Shown here in pieces: positions 16,908-24,108 of a stretch of 64,000 nucleotides of DNA. The DNA is from Clostridia bacterium (GTDB lineage Bacteria > Bacillota > Clostridia > Christensenellales > UBA1242): assembly GCA_900768545.1 (NCBI GenBank), contig CAAGDD010000003.1:105557-169556 (forward strand). The letters are read 5' to 3'. How positions within the stretch are numbered: the first letter of the stretch is position 1; every line of letters begins with the position of its first letter. Under the pieces are notes generated by a model. It had not been told where the DNA came from and ran no database searches. It saw only the letters and a program-made list of their open reading frames with translations. Both the position numbers and the translations under genes were made by a program.

Positions 16908-18278
16908 TTAGATATCTTTTCTGCGATAATCCACATCAATAACATCTTTTTCTTTTTTCTTTTTGGCGTCAGCTTCAACCCATTTTTTAACAATCCAAGT
17001 GGTAAGTGGTGTGAGCGCAATCATCATAAGTTGACCGACAATAATGTAAATCGCAAACATACTTGTATACATACTTGTGAAAATTCCCATAATAATAGGC
17101 ATAATGAAATACATCATCTTGTTTGCAGGTTGGGCAGGTTGGTCTTTTCTCTTCATAAGTTTGTTTGAAAGCCAAATTGAGAAGAATGATGACAAAACAG
17201 CCAAAATTGTCAAAATGTAATATCCATTTTTTTCTTTTCTTATTTCGTCAAGACTAGGATTTTCGCCGATCACACAATCAAATATCTTTTCTTCATATTT
17301 GTTTGCTTTTTCGAGTTCTTTTTCTTCTTTTGAATAATAGGTGTTCAAATATTTTGTGATTTCACCCTTTGTAAACATAGGGTTTGTTGTTGACTCTGGT
17401 CTGTAAATGTTTTTAACCCACAAAAACTTTTCTTGTGTTTTTTGAAAATATTGTTTTGAAGTTTTTTCAGCAAGAGCCTTAAAAATTTCGTTGTATCCTG
17501 TGTCAGTGTTAAATTCCAAAGCAGTTGTTCCACTTTCTTCACCTTCACCAGGAGTAGGTTCTACTGCCTTTTTAATAACATATTTATTCAAAATTTCAAA
17601 AATTTCTTGATTTGAAATTCTTTCTTCTCCAGAAAAATCTTCATAATCAAAATCAAGTTTTTGATTTTCGCCAAGATCGTTGCAAACAAAAGTAATTTGA
17701 AGTTTCTTCACTCCGTCGATTTCAACAAGATCAGCTTCCATATCATATTCAGCGTTTACTGTTTTTGCTGCATCAATATAGCCTTTCAAAGTTGTTGCTT
17801 GAGGGTTTGTTCCTTCTTTGTCGTTGAGCATAATTACATTTGTGTATAAATATTTCATATTTTCATATTGATAAGAAATATTATAGTTTGCGATTGCTTG
17901 CAAGCTGTTCCACAATGTCAAAAACACAGTAAATTGCAAGATCATTGTGATAAGCATTGGAATACAGCTTCCCATCATAGAAAATTGATATTTTTTGTAA
18001 ATTTCAGATTGCTTTTGTTGCAAAACTCTTTGATCGTTTCCATAACGCTTTTGAATAGCGTCAAGTTCTGGCTTCATTTTGGCATTTAAGTCCATATTTT
18101 TCATATTGACTTTTTTGTTTATGATATCGACAACCGAAAACAAAATTCTCACCAAAATAGCAACCAAAATAACCGCAACAATATAAGTGCCGACGCCGCT
18201 TTTAAAGGCATTCAAAATGCTTGGCCAAAAGCCGCTTGGCTGCGTGAGATTTACAAGCGAGGTGCTTACAAAATCCAT
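16908..18278 (-). CDS. yidC: Membrane protein insertase YidC/Oxa1 with a large external insertion
   Basis: Protein of 456 residues. Conserved core: a first membrane segment at 28-52 with the groove arginine (ILVRILF), the cytoplasmic helical hairpin (53-98), a second segment at 102-128, then the FLWVKNIYRPE motif only at about 285-295, and membrane segments at 353-375 and 388-430. Bacillota homologues are usually 220-290 residues because FLW follows the second segment almost directly; here about 150 residues (130-283) intervene on the outer face. There is no lipobox cysteine. GGAG precedes the ATG, and the gene overlaps yidD by 13 bp. Confidence 0.93.
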   Translation of the reverse strand: MDFVSTSLVNLTQPSGFWPSILNAFKSGVGTYIVAVILVAILVRILFSVVDIINKKVNMKNMDLNAKMKPELDAIQKRYGNDQRVLQQKQSEIYKKYQFSMMGSCIPMLITMILQFTVFLTLWNSLQAIANYNISYQYENMKYLYTNVIMLNDKEGTNPQATTLKGYIDAAKTVNAEYDMEADLVEIDGVKKLQITFVCNDLGENQKLDFDYEDFSGEERISNQEIFEILNKYVIKKAVEPTPGEGEESGTTALEFNTDTGYNEIFKALAEKTSKQYFQKTQEKFLWVKNIYRPESTTNPMFTKGEITKYLNTYYSKEEKELEKANKYEEKIFDCVIGENPSLDEIRKEKNGYYILTILAVLSSFFSIWLSNKLMKRKDQPAQPANKMMYFIMPIIMGIFTSMYTSMFAIYIIVGQLMMIALTPLTTWIVKKWVEADAKKKKEKDVIDVDYRRKDI

Positions 18279-18529
18279 AAGTTATCTCCTTTTATATTTA
18301 TTGGAACAGGGTCATATCCGCGTTTCTTTTGCCAAGGAACACAACGACATAGGCGTTTAATGCCCAGCCAAAACCCTTTAAAAATTCCAAATTCTTGCAC
18401 CGCTTGAATCATATAATTTGAACATGTTGGATAAAAGATACAAGCGTGTGGCAAAAGCGGTGAAATAGCATATTTATAAAAATAAACAGGAAGCAAAAAT
18501 ATATATTTAAATACTTTTTTTGCTTTCAT
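18266..18529 (-). CDS. yidD: Membrane protein insertion efficiency factor YidD
   Basis: Small protein of 87 residues if started at the ATG at 18529, which overlaps the end of rnpA by 23 bp; a TTG 14 codons upstream lacks a ribosome binding site. Contains the family block YKYAISPLLPHACIFYPTCSNYMIQAVQEFG and the RCVPW(QK)KRGYDPVP end. Acts at the inner face of the membrane to assist YidC/Sec insertion. Part of the rpmH operon. Confidence 0.93.
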   Translation of the reverse strand: MKAKKVFKYIFLLPVYFYKYAISPLLPHACIFYPTCSNYMIQAVQEFGIFKGFWLGIKRLCRCVPWQKKRGYDPVPINIKGDNLWIL

Positions 18530-18839
18530 TTTTTTTAAACAACTTTTGCAAATCAATTTTAAGTTCTTCAAAAGACAAATTCACCGCGTTGTCTTTTGCG
18601 AGCAAAACAAAATTACAAAAAGAAGGAATAGTCAAAGATGTTCGCACAATCTCTTTTATCCTTCTTTTCAACAAATTTCTTTTGTTTGCTTTTCCAAGTT
18701 TTTTGCTGACAGAAATCCCAATTTTATAATCTTTATATTTACTTTTAACGACAAACAAGGTGAAATTTTCGCTGTGGAATCTTTCACCTTTTTTATAGAT
18801 ATAATTGAATTGGTTGTTTTTTCTAAGTCTGTGATCCAT
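18507..18839 (-). CDS. rnpA: Ribonuclease P protein component
   Basis: Basic protein of 110 residues that assists RNase P RNA in 5' tRNA maturation. It shows the family features: RLRKNNQFNYIYKKG N-terminus, GISVSKKLGKANKRNLLKRRIKE (the RNR motif helix). It starts 12 nt after the rpmH stop. Confidence 0.96.
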   Translation of the reverse strand: MDHRLRKNNQFNYIYKKGERFHSENFTLFVVKSKYKDYKIGISVSKKLGKANKRNLLKRRIKEIVRTSLTIPSFCNFVLLAKDNAVNLSFEELKIDLQKLFKKNESKKSI

Positions 18840-18851
18840 CTTTAAAAAACC

Positions 18852-18986
18852 TTAAGCAGCAAGGTGCTTTCTGCCTCTGTTTCTACGTCTTTTCAAAACG
18901 TTTCTTCCGCCTTGAGTTTTCATTCTTTGACGAAATCCGTGAACCTTATTTTTTTGTCTTTTCTTAGGTTGATATGTTCTTTTCAT
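18852..18986 (-). CDS. rpmH: Ribosomal protein L34
   Basis: 44 residues: starts [19 protein letters not shown] and continues with [20 protein letters not shown], the canonical L34 sequence. AAGGAG precedes the ATG at 18986. First gene of the rnpA-yidD-yidC operon, the classical origin-proximal order. Confidence 0.97.
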   Translation of the reverse strand: MKRTYQPKKRQKNKVHGFRQRMKTQGGRNVLKRRRNRGRKHLAA

Positions 18987-19045
18987 TTTTTTCTCCTTAA
19001 TTTTTGCATATATCCTATTGCAATATGAATTTTCAAGTTTTCTGT

Positions 19046-19119
19046 GTCGATAATTGCATCAAAATATCGACCAAATTCAACTTCTTTTTGATTATAATTT
19101 ATTTTACAATTTTTGTCAA
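19046..19119 (-). promoter_or_regulatory. rpmH promoter and leader hairpin
   Basis: Minus strand TTGACA (19119-19114), 17-bp spacer, TATAAT (19096-19091): both hexamers perfect. The leader is about 100 nt and can form a 7-bp stem GTCGATA / TATCGAC (19071-19065 with 19052-19046) around a 12-nt loop. Confidence 0.8.
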
Positions 19120-19224
19120 CTAGAAAATCACTCAATTTTTGTCAATTTGTGAAGGATTTTCACGTCTGCGATAGTTTTTAATATATTTAAAAATTTCGAA
19201 CACTTTTACAATTTAAATTTGACA

Positions 19225-19257
19225 AAAAAACAACACAAAAAGTGCTGTTTTTTTTTA
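19225..19257 (-). terminator. Terminator of dnaN
   Basis: AACAGCAC / GTGTTGTT stem with a 5-nt loop and T run on the minus strand, 18 bp after the dnaN stop. Confidence 0.85.
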
Positions 19258-19275
19258 TTTTAAAAATATTTTGTT

Positions 19276-20376
19276 TTAGCCAATCATTCTTACTGGCAAA
19301 ATCAAATACAAAAATTCGTCGCCTTCAACAGGAACAATAACGCAAGGATTTGCTGGACTGTTGAAACAAATTTTGATAAATTCGTCGCTGTTTGCTTTCA
19401 AGTTTTCCAAGAAATATCTTGCATTAAACGCAATCAAAAGTTCTTTTCCAGTCATATTTACTTGCACGTTTTCTTTAACATTTCCAAGTTCTGAATTTGA
19501 TGTGATGCAAAGATTTTTTTCTTTAACTTCAAACTTAACACAATTTCCTTGGCCAACTTTTGACAAAAGTGAAGCTCTTTCAAGTGCATCTTCAAATTGA
19601 CTCTTGTTTACAATGCAAATTGTTTCATAATTTGCAGCGATGATTTGTTTGTAATTTACAAAATCACCTTCCAAAAGGCGTGTGGTGAGTTTTGTGTCGC
19701 CAAAGTCAACCATCAAAGTGCTTTTATCAACATAAACATTTACGATATCATCAGAATCGTCCAAAATTCTTGAAATTTCTGCCAAACTTCTTGCTGGAAT
19801 AACAATGCTCATTGTCAAATTTGAAACAATATGTTTTTTAACTTTCGCAAGTCTATATCCGTCAAGTGCGATTGCGTTGATTTCATTTTTATCAATATCA
19901 AACAAAACACCTTTCAATATTGGTCTGCTGTCATCAACAGCAACTGAAAAGATTGTTTTGTTAATAATTGTTTTCAAATCTTTTTTTGAAATTCCAAAAT
20001 AATCCAAACTTTCAATCTTTTTAAAAGATGGATATTCCAAAACATTGTAGCATTGAATAACGCTTTGGCTGTCATCATATTTGATGATAAGTTGGTTTTT
20101 GTCATTGATTTCGAGTTCGATCATTTCGTTTGTCAACTTCTTGATAAACTCTGTGATAAACTTTCCAGGAACAACAGCTTCGCCTTCTGTTTTGATGTTT
20201 GCTTTAATTTTCTTTTCAATAGAAAGGTCAGTATCAGTTGCACTCAAAGTAAGAGTGTCATCTTCTGCGACCATTTTGATTCCTTCCAAAATAGGATTTG
20301 TAATTTTGTTTGAAATAGCTTTGCTAACGCTCATAAGAGCATCTGAAAGTTCAATTCCGTGACAACTAACTATCAT
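19276..20376 (-). CDS. dnaN: DNA polymerase III beta subunit (sliding clamp)
   Basis: Ring-forming processivity clamp of 366 residues. Family segments include the VSKAISNKITNPILEGIKM start, SATDTDLSIEKKI, the DDSRPILKGVLF block and the C-terminal LILPVRMIG, where clamp-binding peptides dock. I start at the ATG at 20376 with GGAGAAG upstream; an upstream in-frame start would add 18 residues unrelated to the family and run through the promoter. It is separated from dnaA by about 1.1 kb containing the probable oriC. Confidence 0.97.
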   Translation of the reverse strand: MIVSCHGIELSDALMSVSKAISNKITNPILEGIKMVAEDDTLTLSATDTDLSIEKKIKANIKTEGEAVVPGKFITEFIKKLTNEMIELEINDKNQLIIKYDDSQSVIQCYNVLEYPSFKKIESLDYFGISKKDLKTIINKTIFSVAVDDSRPILKGVLFDIDKNEINAIALDGYRLAKVKKHIVSNLTMSIVIPARSLAEISRILDDSDDIVNVYVDKSTLMVDFGDTKLTTRLLEGDFVNYKQIIAANYETICIVNKSQFEDALERASLLSKVGQGNCVKFEVKEKNLCITSNSELGNVKENVQVNMTGKELLIAFNARYFLENLKANSDEFIKICFNSPANPCVIVPVEGDEFLYLILPVRMIG

Positions 20377-20401
20377 AATTTCTTCTCCTTCAACTGCAAT
20401 T

Positions 20402-20430
20402 ATTATAACACAACAGCGAGCGCGATGCAA
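20402..20430 (-). promoter_or_regulatory. Promoter of dnaN
   Basis: Minus strand TTGCAT (20430-20425), 17-bp spacer, TATAAT (20407-20402) with an upstream TGT extension. Confidence 0.65.
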
Positions 20431-20487
20431 CTTTAAATGTCAATTATTTTAAAATTTTTTTATATAATTTTTACTCTTATTAAGGGG

Positions 20488-20657
20488 TGTGGAAATGTGT
20501 ATAACTCAATATTTTTTGCTTCAAACACCAACATATAGGTTTTAAAACGCGCAAAAAGCCACTATATTTTGTGATTTTTAAATGTGGAAAAATGTGGACA
20601 ACTTTGTGCACAACAAACAAAAATTTGTCCACAAAACAACAAAATAATTGTGGATAA
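20488..20657. other. DnaA-box cluster, probable oriC core
   Basis: Sites matching or close to TTATCCACA: minus-strand copies at 20496-20504 (TTATACACA), 20583-20591 (TTTTCCACA), 20593-20601 (TTGTCCACA) and 20649-20657 (perfect TTATCCACA); a plus-strand TTGTCCACA at 20625-20633; the two-way TTGTGCACAA at 20604-20613; and a weaker one at 20488-20496. Seven boxes in 170 bp beside about 300 bp of nearly pure A/T is the arrangement expected of a replication origin. Confidence 0.88.
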
Positions 20658-20944
20658 AAAAATAATTAAAAAATATTTTTCAATTTATTTTTTAAACTTA
20701 TTTTTAAAACTTATTTATTTTTTTTCATAAATTAAATAACAATATTTTTTCAAAAATTGTTTTTCTCCGCTATTTATCTAGATAATAAATATTTTAAAAA
20801 TAATACAAAAAATCACTTAAAAATGTAAAAAATTCACAAAAAAATTAATTTTTTTATTATTTTTATTAAATTTTTATTATTTTTTAAAAAATATAAAAAA
20901 TTATTAAATAAATATTTTTAAAATATTTTTGTCATATTTTTTGA
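20658..20944. other. AT-rich stretch beside the DnaA boxes, candidate unwinding element
   Basis: Roughly 290 bp with very few G or C, directly flanking the perfect DnaA box. Its composition fits a DNA unwinding element. No coding potential is seen. Confidence 0.6.
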
Positions 20945-20995
20945 CAAATTATTTGTGATTTAAAATTTAATATAAAATTTGTTGCAACTGATTCA

Positions 20996-21358
20996 ATGTT
21001 CGGTGAAATTTCTGGACAAACTCAAATTGAAATGACAAAACTTGCTTCAAAAGCAATTTTAAACTTTGAAGAATACGCTTCAGCAATCTCATTTGAAAAA
21101 GATTATCTCGCTTTTTGTGGAACTTTGATAGTAAATGAAGGAATAACATTAAATCTTGGTGGAAAAACATTTATATTGGCTATTGAATACAAAAACGGAA
21201 AATTTGTAGGAAGTGATAATATTGCAGATGTTAAAAATTATGGAACTATCAAAAATGGCACGATAAATGCTATTGACGGATCTACCGTAAAAGAATATAA
21301 AAAACTCGGCACTTGGGAAAATGTTAAATCATCGGTTAGATGGACAGCATTCTATTAA
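20996..21358 (+). CDS. Small unknown ORF or gene remnant in the origin region
   Basis: ORF of 120 residues from the ATG; the same frame is open back to 20945. Composition is normal for a soluble or surface beta-rich segment (for example LIVNEGITLNLGGKTFILAIEYKNGKF and VKNYGTIKNGTINAIDG, resembling parallel-beta or adhesin-type repeats). No ribosome binding site precedes the ATG and no clear promoter fits, yet a strong terminator follows the stop. It may be the 3' remnant of a larger surface-protein gene beside the origin, or a short leaderless gene. I do not recognise a family. Confidence 0.45.
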   Translation: MFGEISGQTQIEMTKLASKAILNFEEYASAISFEKDYLAFCGTLIVNEGITLNLGGKTFILAIEYKNGKFVGSDNIADVKNYGTIKNGTINAIDGSTVKEYKKLGTWENVKSSVRWTAFY

Positions 21359-21367
21359 AATAAAAAA

Positions 21368-21396
21368 AAGCACATCAATTTGATGTGTTTTTTTTG
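21368..21396 (+). terminator. Terminator after the origin-region ORF
   Basis: CACATCA / TGATGTG stem (21371-21377 with 21381-21387) followed by a long T run. Confidence 0.8.
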
Positions 21397-21458
21397 TTTG
21401 ATAAAAATTGTTATTTTAATAGATTTTTCTTTGTTTAAATTCAATATACAACCACAAA

Positions 21459-21484
21459 AAAAAGACCGAAACGGTCTTTTTTTT
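21459..21484 (-). terminator. Terminator of dnaA
   Basis: AAAGACCG / CGGTCTTT stem with T run on the minus strand, touching the dnaA stop codon. Confidence 0.8.
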
Positions 21485-22826
21485 ATGACAACATATTTTT
21501 GATTTCGTTGATAAGGGTTTGAGTTTTTTTGTTGTTTTTAAGTTCTTGTGAAATCTTGTCGCGTGAGTGCATAATTGTTGTGTGGTCACGGCCGCCAAAG
21601 ATTTTTCCAATATTTACAAGTGGAAGATTTAAAAGATCACTTATCAAATAGATTGAGATCATTCTAGGTTCGACAATTTCTTTGCTCTTTTTCTTTCCAA
21701 TCAAATCTTGTTCAGTCACATTGAAATAATCGCACACAACACCAATAATTTTTTCAGGTGTCAAGTCGTTTTTCATTTCTTCTTTTTCATTTTCAAAGAC
21801 ATTTTTGACATCTTCCATTGTTGCCATTTTCTTTCCAGAAAGTGTAGCCAAAAAGTAAACTTCTTTGAGTTTGCCGGTCAACTCTCTTACATTTGTGTCA
21901 ATATGTTCGGCAATAAAATTGATAACATCATCTTCAACATAATATTTTTCGATTTGACTTTTCTTGTGCAAAATCGCAATTCTTGTTTCAAGGTCAGGCT
22001 GTGAAATATCATGAATAAGACCATTCAAAAATCTTGTGCGAAGACGTTCTTCCAAAGTTGAGATTTCTTTTGGGTGACGATCAGAACAGAGAATAACTTG
22101 TTTGTTGTTCATAATAAGTTCGTTAAAAGTGTGGAAAAATTCTTCTTGAATTTCTTTTCCTTTCGACAAAAATTGAATATCATCAACCATCAAAACATCA
22201 AGGTTTCGATAAAGCTCTCTAAATTCCATAATCGACTTGTTTTTTGATGATGACAAAAGTGAGTTTATATAAGATGTTGAAAATTGTTCACAAGTAACAT
22301 ATTTGATTTTAAGTTGTGGATTGTGTTTTCGAATATAATTTCCAATCGCGTGCATAAGGTGAGTTTTGCCAAGTCCAGAATTTCCATAAATGAAAAGTGG
22401 GTTGAAGTTGCTGCCAGGGTTTTGAGCAACGGCTTGAGCGGCGGTGTAAACAAATTGATTGCTTTTTCCAACGACAAAGTTGTCAAATGTAAATTCTTCG
22501 ATAAAAGGATTTTTTTCTTCGACAGCCGAAACACTTTTTTCTTCAACATTGTTGTTTTTCATATATTCAATTTCTTCGTTTTGATCCAAAACAACAATTT
22601 TCAAAGGTTTTCCTACTACTTCAAAACAACAATCACCAATCTTGTCCAAAAAGTTTCTCAAAATTTGATTTTTTGCCGAAACAGATTGAGCCACGACAAT
22701 AAAATTGTCTTTGTCGTCAATTTCAAGTGGCTTGATAGTTTTGATCCAAAGCATAAAAGAAACAGACGAAACGCGAAGCTCCAATTTTTCCAAAACTTGT
22801 TGCCAAATAGTAGTTACTTCTTGCAT
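21483..22826 (-). CDS. dnaA: Chromosomal replication initiator DnaA
   Basis: AAA+ initiator of 447 residues. Domain I covers about 1-85; domain III has Walker A GNSGLGKT (148-155) and Walker B VLMVDDIQF; domain IV ends with the box-recognition signature GGRDHTTIMHSRDKI. I chose the ATG at 22826 with GGAG upstream; the longer reading would add ten residues absent from the family. Its promoter is TTGACA (22919-22914), 18-bp spacer, TATAAT (22895-22890) on the minus strand, back-to-back with the recF promoter. DnaA boxes lie downstream of the gene, not in this promoter. Confidence 0.98.
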   Translation of the reverse strand: MQEVTTIWQQVLEKLELRVSSVSFMLWIKTIKPLEIDDKDNFIVVAQSVSAKNQILRNFLDKIGDCCFEVVGKPLKIVVLDQNEEIEYMKNNNVEEKSVSAVEEKNPFIEEFTFDNFVVGKSNQFVYTAAQAVAQNPGSNFNPLFIYGNSGLGKTHLMHAIGNYIRKHNPQLKIKYVTCEQFSTSYINSLLSSSKNKSIMEFRELYRNLDVLMVDDIQFLSKGKEIQEEFFHTFNELIMNNKQVILCSDRHPKEISTLEERLRTRFLNGLIHDISQPDLETRIAILHKKSQIEKYYVEDDVINFIAEHIDTNVRELTGKLKEVYFLATLSGKKMATMEDVKNVFENEKEEMKNDLTPEKIIGVVCDYFNVTEQDLIGKKKSKEIVEPRMISIYLISDLLNLPLVNIGKIFGGRDHTTIMHSRDKISQELKNNKKTQTLINEIKNMLS

Positions 22827-22924
22827 AAATATCTCCAAACAAAAGAATTTCGACAAAAAAACAAATACTTTGCCGATTTGTCATAAAAAATTATACCGCA
22901 AGACAAAATAAATTGTCAAGCAAC

Positions 22925-22953
22925 TTGGCATATTTGAAAAATTGTGTTAAAAT
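22925..22953 (+). promoter_or_regulatory. recF promoter with +1 at the start codon
   Basis: TTGGCA (22925-22930), 17-bp spacer, TAAAAT (22948-22953) with a TGT extension. The ATG begins 7 nt after the -10 and no Shine-Dalgarno exists, so the predicted +1 is 22960 or 22961: a leaderless candidate. Confidence 0.6.
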
Positions 22954-22960
22954 AAAATCA

Positions 22961-24043
22961 ATGAAGATAGAAAGCCTAAAAATTCGAAATTTTAGAAATT
23001 ATGAAAATCTTGACATCAAATTTGACGACAAGGTTAATATTTTTATCGGCAAAAACGCTCAAGGAAAAACAAACCTTCTTGAAAGCATTTTTTATTGTTG
23101 CATAGGAAAAAGTTTTAAGTCTTGCAAAGACAAAGAGATTATCAAATGGGGAGAAGAAAGCGCAACAATCTCGCTTGTTGCAAACAAAAAATATCGCGAC
23201 ACAAAAATTGACATAAATTTGTTTAAAAATCAAAAGAAATCAATCTTGATTGACGGCGTTTCAATTCGAAAAATTGGTGAACTTATCGGCGAGATAAATG
23301 TTGTGTTTTTCTCTCCGCAAGAACTTCGACTTGTTCGCGAAAGCCCAGATGAGAGAAGAAAGTTTATGGATATCGATATCTCTCAAAACAATCGAAGATA
23401 TTTTTATCAACTTTCTCGTTATGAAAAAATTTTGGCAAATAGAAACAAACTTTTAAAGACCAGTCAAACTTTTGATGCGGTGAAAGAAACTATCGATATT
23501 TGGGATAGGGCACTTATTGCCAGCGCAAAATATATTGCGTTTGAAAGAAAAAAATTTATTGAAGAAATCACTCCTTATGCCGAAAAAGCACACGGTTATA
23601 TCAGTGGAGGCAAAGAAAATTTAAAACTTGTTTATAAATGTGGCTGCAATGTTGCACTCGACGAAAAGTTTGACGAAAATATGGACAAACTTTTGAAGAA
23701 AAATCTTGAAAAAGATTTTAGACTTGGTTACACGTCTGTCGGCGTTCATCGCGACGATATTGACATTTATTTAAACGATGTTGAAGTTAAATCTTTTGGT
23801 TCTCAAGGACAACAACGCACTGTGGCATTGTCACTCAAACTTGCCGAACTTGAAAATATGTTCAACATAAATGGCGAATATCCAATCTTGCTTTTGGACG
23901 ACGTTTTTAGCGAACTTGACCTTGATAGACAAAATCGACTTTTAAAATTTGTTGGCCGCACTCAAACATTTATCACTTGCACCGATGAGAAAAAGTTGGA
24001 CGGAAAACTTATTTATATAAAAGACGGAAAAATAATGGCTTAA
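22961..24043 (+). CDS. recF: DNA repair/recombination ATPase RecF
   Basis: SMC-like ATPase of 360 residues that loads RecA at gaps with RecO and RecR. Walker A GKNAQGKT (residues 30-37), the signature region SFGSQGQQRTVALSLKLAEL and Walker B PILLLDDVFSELD are present. The ATG at 22961 starts the family's MKIESLKIRNFRNY block; an upstream in-frame ATG at 22913 would lie inside both promoters. It has no ribosome binding site and seems leaderless. It is divergent from dnaA rather than co-directional with dnaN, departing from the usual dnaA-dnaN-recF order. Confidence 0.95.
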   Translation: MKIESLKIRNFRNYENLDIKFDDKVNIFIGKNAQGKTNLLESIFYCCIGKSFKSCKDKEIIKWGEESATISLVANKKYRDTKIDINLFKNQKKSILIDGVSIRKIGELIGEINVVFFSPQELRLVRESPDERRKFMDIDISQNNRRYFYQLSRYEKILANRNKLLKTSQTFDAVKETIDIWDRALIASAKYIAFERKKFIEEITPYAEKAHGYISGGKENLKLVYKCGCNVALDEKFDENMDKLLKKNLEKDFRLGYTSVGVHRDDIDIYLNDVEVKSFGSQGQQRTVALSLKLAELENMFNINGEYPILLLDDVFSELDLDRQNRLLKFVGRTQTFITCTDEKKLDGKLIYIKDGKIMA

Positions 24044-24108
24044 TTGAAGAAATAATTGTTGCAATTATGCGTTAAAATAAGTTATAATAAAACAAAGAAG
24101 GAGTAGTT

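Noticed and set aside
22284..22886. 200-codon plus-strand ORF antisense to dnaA
   Set aside because: Antisense shadow that runs through the dnaA promoter; no start signal.
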